A stretch of DNA of 10,897 nucleotides from an uncultured Gammaproteobacteria bacterium (GTDB taxonomy: Bacteria; Pseudomonadota; Gammaproteobacteria; Pseudomonadales; Pseudohongiellaceae), in contig CAIYIP010000400.1 in assembly GCA_903926285.1 (NCBI GenBank), positions 1-10,897 of the forward strand, given 5' to 3'. The first letter of the stretch is position 1. The number at the start of each line of letters is the position of its first letter. Under the pieces are notes generated by a model. That model was not told where the DNA came from, did not search any database, and saw only the letters and a list, made by a program, of their open reading frames with translations. This document shows positions 1 to 6,809 of this stretch, piece after piece. The position numbers were made by a program, and so were the translations under genes.

Positions 1-2
1 CG

Positions 3-209
3 CGACTTGACCCAAAAATTCATCACATTGAAAATGACGACAAGTTTGTGTTGGATTTCCTGCTGGCTGAAAAAGTTTTACTGGTCAAAGGCAGCGGTTT
101 TAATATTCCAGATATGAATCATTTCCGCATTGTATTTCTGCCCCACGTTGAAGTTATTGCCGAGGCCATGAACCGTCTGGAGAGATTTCTGGCTACGTAT
201 CGTCAATAA
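3..209 (+). CDS. alaA: Alanine aminotransferase AlaA-type, C-terminal end (partial)
   Basis: Only the last 68 codons are present; the 5' part lies before the window. The frame reads from base 3 to a TAA stop. The peptide contains KFVLDFLLAEKVLLVKGSGF and then HFRIVFLPHVEVI, ending in FLATYRQ. This closely matches, from memory, the C-terminus of E. coli AlaA (YfbQ), a fold-type I PLP aminotransferase that makes alanine from pyruvate and glutamate in the cytoplasm. The conserved HFRI arginine is the residue that binds the substrate carboxylate in this family. The PLP lysine is outside the window. The gene converges on pdxB with only 8 bases between the two stops and no visible terminator hairpin. 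A related class I/II aminotransferase cannot be excluded from this fragment alone. Confidence 0.82.
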   Translation, partial: RLDPKIHHIENDDKFVLDFLLAEKVLLVKGSGFNIPDMNHFRIVFLPHVEVIAEAMNRLERFLATYRQ

Positions 210-217
210 GATCTAAG

Positions 218-1348
218 CTAGACCAGCGTAAATCCCAGAATCCTGGCCTGATTGTGTAGGGACTCACCAAGACCACTGGCTCTAACGGAATAGGCAGAAA
301 ATTCCTGCCGAACCGGATATGTTTTTCGGAGCATATCGAATTCGATTCCGACATTGCTGGCATGCAGTAGTTTCTCCATGTCGGCATGATCTCTCATCAC
401 GTCATAAGCCTGCCTGATCAATTGATTCAACTGACCCAGTGGCGGCAGACTTTTTTCTATCTCAAGCAATATTTTTTGCGAAAAAGCTTCAATCTTTTCA
501 CTTTCCTCTATTCCAAAAAAATTCCTGAATTGGGCGTGCACCATTCGCGTTCCATTCAATTTGCCCTCCCTGCTATAACCTGCGATATGTGGAGTGGCGA
601 TGGCAACTCTTTTTAATAAATCCAGAATGATGTCTGGCTCACCTTCCCACGCATCAAGCACCACTTGCTGTTCCGGATGTTTTTCCAATCTTGCAAGCAG
701 TGCTTTGTTATTCACAACTGCCCCACGAGACGCATTGATTAGAATACTTTGGGGAGAAAACACATTGAGTTCACTTGCTCCCATAATATGCCAGGTTGGC
801 CAAGGCAAATTACTGGTAATGGGGGTATGGAAAGTTATGACGTCCTGCTCAAGCACTTTGTTGTAGTCGGCAAAATGAGACGCTAATTGATGGCTGCCAT
901 CCAGGAAAGGATCATAGATAAAAACCTTGCACTGCAATCCAAGCAATTTTATTGCCAACCGGCAGCCAACTTCGCCGCAACCGACAATACCGTAACTCAA
1001 ACCACGCCAGTCAAAATGATTTTTTTCCGACAAGGAAGCCAGCGTACTGAACACATAATCCACAACCGATTCTGCATTACAGCCTCGCGCCCAACCCAAA
1101 CCGATATTATTTTCAGCCAGCCATGCTGTATCAATGTGATCAATGCCGCTTGTTGCAGTACCGACAAATTTGCATCGAGAGTTGCGCAGAAGTTGTTGAT
1201 CAACAACAGTGACGGACCGTACCAGCAAGACGTCCGCGTCCTTGACCACATCCGCATTGATCGCACGCCCCGGCATAACCTTCAGTTCACCACCGTTGCC
1301 AAAATATTCACCAACCTGAGCAATATTTTCATCAGCAATTATTTTCAT
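218..1348 (-). CDS. pdxB: Erythronate-4-phosphate dehydrogenase PdxB
   Basis: NAD-dependent oxidation of 4-phospho-D-erythronate, the second step of the DXP-dependent pyridoxal 5'-phosphate pathway; cytoplasmic. The 376-residue product belongs to the D-2-hydroxyacid dehydrogenase family: N-terminal MKIIADENI, a Rossmann fingerprint GIVGCGEVG at about 120-128, and the catalytic Arg208 (NASRGA), Glu237 (WEGEP) and His254 (PHIAGY), which fall at the same numbers as in E. coli PdxB as I recall it. The C-terminal section with YDVMRDHADM and FDMLRKTYPVRQE is the PdxB-specific dimerisation region, which separates it from SerA or other dehydrogenases. I chose the ATG at 1348 because it aligns with the family start. 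An in-frame TTG at 1381 overlapping the tusA stop (TTGA) would add 11 residues, and no clear ribosome binding site precedes either. It is the last gene of the ttcA-yheU-tusA-pdxB run. Confidence 0.95.
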   Translation of the reverse strand: MKIIADENIAQVGEYFGNGGELKVMPGRAINADVVKDADVLLVRSVTVVDQQLLRNSRCKFVGTATSGIDHIDTAWLAENNIGLGWARGCNAESVVDYVFSTLASLSEKNHFDWRGLSYGIVGCGEVGCRLAIKLLGLQCKVFIYDPFLDGSHQLASHFADYNKVLEQDVITFHTPITSNLPWPTWHIMGASELNVFSPQSILINASRGAVVNNKALLARLEKHPEQQVVLDAWEGEPDIILDLLKRVAIATPHIAGYSREGKLNGTRMVHAQFRNFFGIEESEKIEAFSQKILLEIEKSLPPLGQLNQLIRQAYDVMRDHADMEKLLHASNVGIEFDMLRKTYPVRQEFSAYSVRASGLGESLHNQARILGFTLV

Positions 1349-1377
1349 GGCAGGTTTGTACCAACGCACAACAAGAA

Positions 1378-1626
1378 TCAACCAGCCTGTTTGCGAATGT
1401 AGTAATGATAGGTGCGACCTTCCTCTTTGACTTCAATGAGGGTGTGGCCGAGGAAATGGCAGAACTTTGGAATATCGCGTGTAGTAGAAGGGTCCGTGGC
1501 CATCACGAGAAGAGTTTGACCCACTGCTATTTCGCGAATTTTTTTATGCAGCATCATGACAGGTTCTGGACAGAACAAACCTGTTGCATCAAGCGTATGG
1601 GAAGACTCGTGTCCAGTTTGTGTCAC
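1378..1626 (-). CDS. tusA: Sulfur carrier protein TusA
   Basis: An 82-residue cytoplasmic sulfur carrier. TusA takes persulfide sulfur from IscS and passes it to the TusBCDE relay for MnmA-dependent 2-thiolation of tRNA wobble uridine. The signature is present: LDATGLFCPEPVMM with the active Cys19 in the CPxP motif, then TDPSTTRDIPKFC and a YYIRK end, nearly the same layout as E. coli TusA (81 residues). The DIPxFC element favours genuine TusA over the YeeD or YedF paralogues. The start is GTG at 1626; no ATG occurs before the MM after Cys19, so GTG is required to keep the cysteine. GGAG lies about 7 bases ahead and touches the yheU stop codon, which suggests translational coupling. Only 4 bases separate it from yheU. 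Confidence 0.94.
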   Translation of the reverse strand: MTQTGHESSHTLDATGLFCPEPVMMLHKKIREIAVGQTLLVMATDPSTTRDIPKFCHFLGHTLIEVKEEGRTYHYYIRKQAG

Positions 1627-1630
1627 TGCA

Positions 1631-1858
1631 CTACTCCGGGTCTAAAGGAAGGCGATCCTTCATTTCAATGTGGCAAGTCATATGCTCAGGATCATAAAGA
1701 ATCACTGCACGTCCGTCTGTGAGTTGCTGCATAACTTTGGCAACCTTGTCTGCCAGACTGTAATGATACGAACCGTAATCCGTACCCTCTCTTGTGACAA
1801 ACTCCTCGATCAGATTCCGTAACGTATCTTCAGCCAATGCGGTGTGGGGGATCTGCAT
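1631..1858 (-). CDS. yheU: UPF0270 family protein (YheU-like)
   Basis: A 75-residue soluble protein of the UPF0270 family, recognised from the opening MQIPHTALAEDTLRNLIEEF followed by VTREGTDYG and a C-terminal segment with AVILYDPEHMTCHI. E. coli YheU has the same plan (an N-terminal helix with LxxLIExFVxREGTDYG, then a short hairpin) and almost the same length. No biochemical function is established for the family as far as I know. No signal peptide or membrane segment is visible. The ATG at 1858 lies 10 bases after the ttcA stop with no good ribosome binding site, so translation probably depends on ribosomes finishing ttcA. Its place between two sulfur-transfer genes is the only functional hint here; linking it to tRNA thiolation would be inference. 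Confidence 0.88.
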   Translation of the reverse strand: MQIPHTALAEDTLRNLIEEFVTREGTDYGSYHYSLADKVAKVMQQLTDGRAVILYDPEHMTCHIEMKDRLPLDPE

Positions 1859-1868
1859 CAGGAAGAGC

Positions 1869-2744
1869 TCATCCGAGATTTACTGCATCAATACGTTCGA
1901 ACTGTGGTTGTTCGGGCGCTCGCTTGCGCTTTTGCTCAAGTGTCTTGAAATCAAACAGCTCGGTATCTCCCAAATGCGAAGGTGCCACGTTGAGCAGACT
2001 TTTAAACAGCACATCGAGACGACCGGGATGTTTACGCTCCCACTCGTTAAGCATCTTTTTGATTTCCTGGCGTTGCATATTGTCTTGCGAACCACAGAGA
2101 TTGCAGGGAATAATCGGGAAATTGCGCATTTTGGCAAAGGCCGCAATTTCTTTTTCCTTGCAGTAGGCCAAAGGCCTGATCACGATGTGTTTGCCGTCAT
2201 CACTCAACAGCTTCGGTGGCATTGACTTAAGCTTACCGCCAAAAAACATATTCAGGAAAAGCGTTTCCATCATGTCGTTGCGATGATGCCCCAGCGCGAT
2301 TTTGGTAGCGCCAATACTTTCCGCATAGCTGTACAGATTGCCGCGACGCAGGCGCGAGCAGAGTCCGCAATAGGTTTTTCCCGGTTCGGTTTTTTCCATC
2401 ACAATCGAATATGTGTCTTGATTGATAACGTGGTAGTCGACGCCGATCGATTCAAGGTAAGTTGGCAGTACATGTTCGGGGAAGCCCGGCTGTTTCTGGT
2501 CCATGTTCACCGCTTTGATGTGGAAATTGATCGGCGCATGTTTCTGCAGGTTCAGCAGGATGTCGAGCATGACATAGGAGTCTTTGCCACCGGATAGGCA
2601 GACCATGATCAGATCTCCGTCCTGGATCATGTTGTAATCTGCAATTGCACGCCCGACGTCACCGCGCAGAGTTTTTTGCAGGCGGTTCATGGTAAAGCTG
2701 GATTTGCGGGGATCTGCAGCTTTGGTTGCGGTTGAATTTTCCAT
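1869..2744 (-). CDS. ttcA: tRNA 2-thiocytidine(32) synthetase TtcA
   Basis: ATP-dependent thiolation of cytidine 32 in a subset of tRNAs, using IscS-derived sulfur and a [4Fe-4S] cluster; cytoplasmic. The 291-residue product carries the PP-loop SGGKDS at about 51-56, the cluster cysteines in CGLC (126/129), and the CNLCGSQ motif (214/217) that supplies the third ligand. LGHHRNDMMETLFLNMFFGG and PPKLLSDDGKHIVIRPL are hallmark TtcA segments. The length is somewhat under the E. coli enzyme (311) because the tail is short and lysine/arginine-rich. I chose the ATG at 2744 because it gives about 19 residues before NRLQKTLR, close to E. coli. A GTG at 2828 would extend the protein by 28 unconserved residues across the likely promoter. 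This is the first gene of the cluster that continues with yheU, tusA and pdxB. Confidence 0.95.
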   Translation of the reverse strand: MENSTATKAADPRKSSFTMNRLQKTLRGDVGRAIADYNMIQDGDLIMVCLSGGKDSYVMLDILLNLQKHAPINFHIKAVNMDQKQPGFPEHVLPTYLESIGVDYHVINQDTYSIVMEKTEPGKTYCGLCSRLRRGNLYSYAESIGATKIALGHHRNDMMETLFLNMFFGGKLKSMPPKLLSDDGKHIVIRPLAYCKEKEIAAFAKMRNFPIIPCNLCGSQDNMQRQEIKKMLNEWERKHPGRLDVLFKSLLNVAPSHLGDTELFDFKTLEQKRKRAPEQPQFERIDAVNLG

Positions 2745-2789
2745 ACGGGGTTCGGGGCAGTCTTGGGTAGCTGTTCTACAAGGGGCGCC

Positions 2790-2818
2790 AGTATAGTGGG
2801 CTGCCCCTTCAATTGCTA
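2790..2818 (-). promoter_or_regulatory. Candidate promoter for ttcA-yheU-tusA-pdxB
   Basis: On the minus strand TATACT (2795-2790, five of six to the sigma-70 -10) lies 17 bases after TAGCAA (2818-2813, three of six to the -35). Transcription would start near 2783, leaving a leader of about 40 bases before the ttcA ATG at 2744. It sits in the 90-base gap shared with the divergent deacetylase gene. The -35 is weak, so this is a prediction only. Confidence 0.35.
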
Positions 2819-2834
2819 TTTGAGCCACACGTCC

Positions 2835-3881
2835 ATGTTCAAGTCCGCGCTCGTTTTGCTGTTTAATTTCCTGCTATTTGCTCAAGTTACGCTTGGTCAA
2901 AGTTACACCGGGGCCGTAATTTTGCAGTATCACAATGTAAGTAACTCAATACCGGCAGATACCAGCATATCCCCTGAAAACTTCCGCACGCGGATGGAAT
3001 TCCTACGCGCCAATGATTTTGCTGTCTTGCCACGTGAAGAAGTAGTTGAGAGCTTGCGGGAAGGGGCGACACTACCTGGTAAAACTGCCGTGATTACTTT
3101 CGATGACGGTTACCGGTCTGTTCATGATGCGGCCTTTCCTCTGCTTAAATCCTACGGCTGGCCCTTTACCGTATTCGTCACTACCGGTCTGGTGGCCACC
3201 AAATCCGGGGGCTTGTACGCAAGCTGGGACCAGTTACGTGAAATGAGCGCATCTGCAGCGACCATGGCAAATCATACTATCAGCCACCTCTATATGGTGG
3301 AACAGCTTGAAGGTGAAACCGAAGCAGCATGGCTAGAGCGGCTTGAGTCTGAAATAACGGGAGCGGAAAAAATCATAGAGGAGCAAACTGGTCAACACCA
3401 TCAGCTCCTTGCCTATCCCTACGGTGAATACAACGCAGCCATCAAGAACCTCGTCACCCAGCTTGGTTATACTGCCTTCGGGCAACATTCTGGGCCAGTG
3501 AGTTCCCATTCAGATTTCGCGAGCCTGCCGCGCTTTCCTTTTTCCGGCACATCCGGATCGATGAACAACTTTGCGACCAAGGTGAACAGCAGGGCCTTCA
3601 ATCTCAGGCTATTCCGGCCTGACAGTCCCATGACTACCTCAGCGACACCTGAGGCGGTGCTGGATTTCGAGGATGACTACCGGTTCGATGCCTTAAGCTG
3701 CTTCTACAATGACAAGCCAATACAAGTAACAGCAGTAAACAAGGAGGAGAGCCAATTTCTTGTCACTGCAAGGGTTGAACCCAAGGTACGTCGTTACCGA
3801 TATAACTGCACAGCGCCGGGACCGGACGGCAGGTATTACTGGCACTCAATACTCTGGATAAACCCTACAGTGAAGGGGTGA
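2835..3881 (+). CDS. Secreted polysaccharide deacetylase (CE4 / NodB-like)
   Basis: A 348-residue exported enzyme expected to remove N- or O-acetyl groups from a polysaccharide, possibly peptidoglycan or an exopolysaccharide. Residues 1-21 form a signal peptide (MFKSALVLLFNFLLF, cleavage after about VTLG), which supports the ATG at 2835 over upstream frame extensions. The CE4 motifs are intact: TFDDGY (88-93, with Asp90 as base and Asp91 as metal ligand), NHTISH (His147 and His151 as metal ligands) and YPYG (194-197). LPRFP at 231-235 closes the catalytic domain. About 100 residues follow (from about 250) that I do not recognise; they look beta-rich and contain two cysteines (289, 325). Its start resembles PgaB N-terminal domains (ILQYHNVS), but no PgaA/C/D partners are near. 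It converges on, and overlaps by 17 bases, the Bax-like hydrolase gene, another wall enzyme. The substrate is unknown. Confidence 0.85.
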   Translation: MFKSALVLLFNFLLFAQVTLGQSYTGAVILQYHNVSNSIPADTSISPENFRTRMEFLRANDFAVLPREEVVESLREGATLPGKTAVITFDDGYRSVHDAAFPLLKSYGWPFTVFVTTGLVATKSGGLYASWDQLREMSASAATMANHTISHLYMVEQLEGETEAAWLERLESEITGAEKIIEEQTGQHHQLLAYPYGEYNAAIKNLVTQLGYTAFGQHSGPVSSHSDFASLPRFPFSGTSGSMNNFATKVNSRAFNLRLFRPDSPMTTSATPEAVLDFEDDYRFDALSCFYNDKPIQVTAVNKEESQFLVTARVEPKVRRYRYNCTAPGPDGRYYWHSILWINPTVKG

Positions 3882-4716
3882 TGTTATGGTCACGATTCAG
3901 TAGATCATTCTTGTAGATCATCGTGCGAAGCTCTTTGATGTACGCGTCTCCGCGTTCTGAATAATTACCGAGCCCTTCAGACAAGGATATACCATCGATC
4001 GGCTTTTCCTTGTTCCGCAGTTGCTGGCGAATAACACGCATGTACTGGTAGCTGGGAAAGGTATTCAGGTTCATGAAATAGGCATGCACGGCTTCTTCGA
4101 TGCTGCTGAAGCTTTTAACTTCATGACTCGCTGTCGAACGACGGCTGCTGGGGACAAAGCCACAGCCACGCACAAAACACCATTGGCCAAAAAAGTTATA
4201 GCCATCCTGGGCAAAACGCGAGGTACCCCAAGCAGACTCGCTGGCGGCCTGAGCCAACACCAGCGAGGGTGGAATCACATCTACACGCCACAACAACCTT
4301 TGCAGATAAGCCTTGTCGAGCACATCATCGGTCGGAAGCGCATAGATCCGGCTTAGCTCACGGATGAAATACTGAGCCTTGATATCGGGGGTAGCGCCGT
4401 TGTCCAGTTCCTGGATGATTCCCAGCAGGATTTCGCGCTGCTCCTGCACTTCGGCATTCTTGGCATCGATAAAGGGTTGTAAAAAGTTGAAAAAAGTTTC
4501 TTTTTTCTGTTTGGTGTCGCGGATTGCTGCAAAATCAGGGACATCCGAAGGCAGTTCGTTTGGCTGGGCAATATCTGTGATTGGTGGTTTTACAACATTT
4601 GCAACGACAGGATCAGGAACATTGACGATATTAATTCTGGTAGCTGCTGCAAACATTACAGTAAGCGTCAGGGCATAAAAGTATCCGGCCCTGCATTTTT
4701 TGGCTTCAGTCTGCAT
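3865..4716 (-). CDS. bax: Bax-like glucosaminidase family protein (peptidoglycan hydrolase)
   Basis: A 283-residue protein with a short N-terminal hydrophobic segment (about 11-27), so probably periplasmic or anchored in the inner membrane. The middle resembles E. coli Bax: a KETFFNFLQPFIDAKN helix region, then the glucosaminidase (GH73-like) core RVDVIPPSLVLAQAASESAWG with the likely catalytic Glu160, and NFFGQWC followed by a second cysteine (180/185, a probable disulfide also present in Bax). EAVHAYFMNLNTFPSYQYMR and a late YSERGDAYI tract complete the domain. The family cleaves beta-N-acetylglucosaminyl bonds in peptidoglycan, but Bax itself has no well-defined role. The ATG at 4716 has AAGGAT 9 bases upstream, which decides it over a TTG at 4776. 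The last 17 bases overlap the opposing deacetylase gene. Confidence 0.85.
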   Translation of the reverse strand: MQTEAKKCRAGYFYALTLTVMFAAATRINIVNVPDPVVANVVKPPITDIAQPNELPSDVPDFAAIRDTKQKKETFFNFLQPFIDAKNAEVQEQREILLGIIQELDNGATPDIKAQYFIRELSRIYALPTDDVLDKAYLQRLLWRVDVIPPSLVLAQAASESAWGTSRFAQDGYNFFGQWCFVRGCGFVPSSRRSTASHEVKSFSSIEEAVHAYFMNLNTFPSYQYMRVIRQQLRNKEKPIDGISLSEGLGNYSERGDAYIKELRTMIYKNDLLNRDHNITPSL

Positions 4717-4872
4717 AGTCACGTTATCCTTGTTTGTTCTGGCCTGGCCATTGGTTGGCCTAATTCTCTTGGTCAAATCAATCAGACTTTGGGAATGATA
4801 CCACAGGGCCCATGGATTCCGGCACCCTTGGCAGGTTTGGGATTAGATCGGTGACTAATTTACTGCCTTGAT
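4717..4872. other. Intergenic gap between bolA and the bax-like gene
   Basis: This 156-base stretch holds the ribosome binding site of the bax-like gene (AAGGAT, minus strand, 4731-4726). I see no convincing terminator, repeat or small gene in it. A TATCAT element on the minus strand could be a -10, but its -35 region is poor. Confidence 0.4.
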
Positions 4873-5181
4873 TTAGCTCGGATTATTTTGCCCGGCACAT
4901 AGAGGCGAGTCAGGCACATTCTGCACAAGCCACTCTTCAGGCGTGTACAAATGCAGAGACAGAGCATGGATCGAATTTGACAGTTCTTGACTCAATATCC
5001 GATAGACCAACTGATGGCGTTTGATTTTAGCCTGCCCGAAAAAATCCTTCGAGACTACAATCAATTTGAAATGCGACTCGGTTTTAGGACCAGCATGCAT
5101 GTGACTTTCATTGATGAGGTCCATGTGCTCGTACTGCAGAGCAGTGCTGATTTTTTGCTGGATGAGATCTTTGGTACTCAT
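4873..5181 (-). CDS. bolA: BolA family transcriptional/iron-sulfur regulator
   Basis: A 102-residue protein with the BolA fold. It shows INESHMHAGPKTESHFKLIVVS (23-44), a central basic helix KIKRHQLVYRILSQEL, and HALSLHLYTPEEW (72-84) with the invariant histidine at about 77 that co-ordinates the shared [2Fe-2S] cluster with monothiol glutaredoxin. The C-terminal SPLCAG tail matches the long-tailed true BolA rather than the short IbaG/YrbA type. E. coli BolA affects cell shape, biofilm and stress responses and acts with Grx4. The ATG at 5181 is preceded by AGGGA at a good distance. The gene lies 156 bases upstream of the Bax-like gene in the same direction and is divergent from rbgA. I see no clear terminator after it. 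Confidence 0.93.
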   Translation of the reverse strand: MSTKDLIQQKISTALQYEHMDLINESHMHAGPKTESHFKLIVVSKDFFGQAKIKRHQLVYRILSQELSNSIHALSLHLYTPEEWLVQNVPDSPLCAGQNNPS

Positions 5182-5247
5182 GGAGTGTCCCTGACAGTCG
5201 TGTGGGATTTACAGCTCTACTATCACGGGTAATTAGGGGGGGCATAC

Positions 5248-5275
5248 TTTACAATACCGCGCCCATCAGAATTAT
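5248..5275 (+). promoter_or_regulatory. Candidate promoter for rbgA-cobO
   Basis: TTTACA (5248-5253, five of six to the -35) is followed after 16 bases by AATTAT (5270-5275, four of six to the -10). A start near 5282 would leave about 35 bases before the rbgA ATG. It lies in the 135-base divergent gap with bolA, just after a run of seven G bases (5236-5242). Prediction from consensus only. Confidence 0.4.
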
Positions 5276-5316
5276 CCATCCAGTCCTCCCCCACTTAACT
5301 TCCCTGGAGCATACAC

Positions 5317-6180
5317 ATGACCATTGGCTGGTATCCAGGCCATATGCACAAGGCACGCAAGGATATCACACTCGCCTTGCAGCAGGTCGACGCCGTGATT
5401 GAAATCGTCGATGCCCGCCTGCCCTATTCCAGTGAGAATCCTGTGCTCAACCGTCTCATCGGCACGAAACCACGCTTGCGAGTGCTCAACAAGTCCGACC
5501 TCGCTGATCCTGCGGTCTCGATGCTCTGGCTCGATTATTACGCTGCCCATGGCATCGATTGCATGTTGTTACATCGTGAGAATGAAACCGCGTTACGGCA
5601 GATCCTCAGAAAAGTCACTGCCCGACTCGAAACGCGCAACTCCAGAGCCAATCGAATAATGATTGTGGGTATTCCCAACGTCGGCAAATCCACGCTGATC
5701 AATCTGCTGACTGGGCGCAAAATCGCCAAGGTCGGGGACGAGCCAGCCGTCACCAAGGCCCGCCAGGAAATTCCACTGGGGGAAAATCTGGTGTTGCTTG
5801 ATACCCCGGGCATTCTATGGCCGAAACTCGAAGATCAGCAGGCGGCCTACCGCCTGGCGGTTACCGGCGCAATTCGCAACACCGCCATCGAGCTTGGCGA
5901 CGTTGGCCTGTTTGCCGTGGAATTCCTGCAGCAGCGCTACCCCGCGCGAGTACGGGAACGCTATCAACTTGACGCCTCGTCTATGCAACCACTCGCCCTG
6001 CTGGAAGCGATTGGCAAAAAGCGCGGTTGTCTGACCAAAAGTGGCATCGATTTTACTAAGGCCGGCGAACTGGTAATCAATGATCTGCGCACCGGTAAAC
6101 TGGGTCTGCTGAGTCTGGAAACTCCGAGCGACATTCCTTCCACGATAATTGAAGAAAGTACTGCCAATGCGAGCGGATAA
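5317..6180 (+). CDS. ylqF: Ribosome biogenesis GTPase RbgA/YlqF
   Basis: A 287-residue circularly permuted GTPase of the YlqF/RbgA family, which acts late in 50S subunit assembly. The permuted motif order is visible: GWYPGHMHKAR at the start, DARLPYSSENP (32-42), G4 NKSD (58-61), then G1 GIPNVGKS (118-125), the G2 threonine near 146 and G3 DTPG (162-165). A C-terminal helical domain with FTKAGELVINDLRTGKLG follows, which in RbgA contacts rRNA. The length matches the family (about 280-290). The ATG at 5317 is fixed by GGAG 7 bases upstream. Its 3' end overlaps the start of the cobO gene by 14 bases, so the two are probably co-transcribed and coupled. Confidence 0.94.
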   Translation: MTIGWYPGHMHKARKDITLALQQVDAVIEIVDARLPYSSENPVLNRLIGTKPRLRVLNKSDLADPAVSMLWLDYYAAHGIDCMLLHRENETALRQILRKVTARLETRNSRANRIMIVGIPNVGKSTLINLLTGRKIAKVGDEPAVTKARQEIPLGENLVLLDTPGILWPKLEDQQAAYRLAVTGAIRNTAIELGDVGLFAVEFLQQRYPARVRERYQLDASSMQPLALLEAIGKKRGCLTKSGIDFTKAGELVINDLRTGKLGLLSLETPSDIPSTIIEESTANASG

Positions 6181-6763
6181 ATTCAACAAAACGATGGCAA
6201 GCCAGAAGAGCCAGGTCGATGCCGGCATTACCAGGGCCAGCCAGGAACAGAGTGTCTTTGTCTTTCTCACGGGTGATGGCAAAGGCAAGACAACTTCAGG
6301 CTTCGGCATGGTGTTCCGTGCGCTCGGTTATGGCCAGAAGGTTGCTGTTGTGCAATTTATCAAAGGCACACAGGCCTCAGGTGAGGAGTTGTTGCTGCGC
6401 AACTGTTATCCCGAAGTGCCATTAATCCAGATGGGCACGGGCTTCACATGGGACACACAGAATCATGCTGCTGACAAACTCGCAGCTGAACGTACGTGGC
6501 TGGAAGCAGAACGCTTGTTGCAAAGTCCAACCCTGGATCTTCTGCTACTCGATGAGCTCACGTACATGCTGGCGTATCAATTCCTTGATGAGGACACTGT
6601 ACTCGATGCCTTGCGCAAGCGCTCTCCCCAATTAAGCGTAGTGGTTACCGGTCGGGGCGGCGGCACCGCTTTGCGCGAATTAGCAGATACGGTGTCAGAA
6701 GTTAAAAACATTAAGCACGCCTACGCTTCCGGTGTAAAAGCGCGGCAAGGCGTGGATTACTGA
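6167..6763 (+). CDS. cobO: Cob(I)yrinic acid a,c-diamide adenosyltransferase (CobO/BtuR)
   Basis: Transfers the 5'-deoxyadenosyl group of ATP to the cobalt of cob(I)alamin or related corrinoids, giving the coenzyme B12 form; cytoplasmic. The 198-residue product has the P-loop TGDGKGKTT (35-43), VVQFIKGT, GTGFTWDTQN (91-99), LLLDELTYMLAY (126-137) and VTGRG, ending KHAYASGVKARQGVDY like E. coli BtuR (196 residues). I favour the ATG at 6167, inside the end of rbgA, because the N-terminal helix then has the E. coli length. ATG 6194 and TTG 6149 are alternatives, and none has a strong ribosome binding site. No other cobalamin gene is in the window, so salvage or import-based use of B12 fits as well as de novo synthesis. 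Confidence 0.92.
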   Translation: MRADKFNKTMASQKSQVDAGITRASQEQSVFVFLTGDGKGKTTSGFGMVFRALGYGQKVAVVQFIKGTQASGEELLLRNCYPEVPLIQMGTGFTWDTQNHAADKLAAERTWLEAERLLQSPTLDLLLLDELTYMLAYQFLDEDTVLDALRKRSPQLSVVVTGRGGGTALRELADTVSEVKNIKHAYASGVKARQGVDY

Positions 6764-6772
6764 ACGGCACAC

Positions 6773-6796
6773 CCCGGCAGCGAACATCGCACCGGG
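6773..6796. terminator. Weak hairpin between convergent cobO and aldehyde dehydrogenase genes
   Basis: CCCGG and GCGA on the left pair with TCGC and CCGGG on the right around a 3-base loop, with a small asymmetric internal bulge. It fills the 46-base gap between two stop codons. Neither strand shows a following run of T, so intrinsic termination is doubtful, although the position suits a shared terminator. Confidence 0.3.
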
Positions 6797-6809
6797 AATA
6801 AAAGCCAGA

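Noticed and set aside
887..1402. 171-codon open frame on the + strand opposite pdxB
   Set aside because: Antisense to a fully conserved PdxB, with no domain and no credible ribosome binding site.
2745..2834. N-terminal extensions of ttcA and of the deacetylase into their shared gap
   Set aside because: The ttcA extension uses GTG and crosses the likely promoter, and the deacetylase extension would bury its signal peptide. Both added segments look non-coding.
5236..5242. Run of seven G bases in the bolA-rbgA gap as a phase-variation tract
   Set aside because: Too short and not clearly within a promoter spacer or reading frame where slippage would switch expression.
5815..6309. 164-codon minus-strand open frame across the rbgA-cobO junction
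   Set aside because: Both sense genes are clearly conserved across the region. The antisense product has no recognisable motif.
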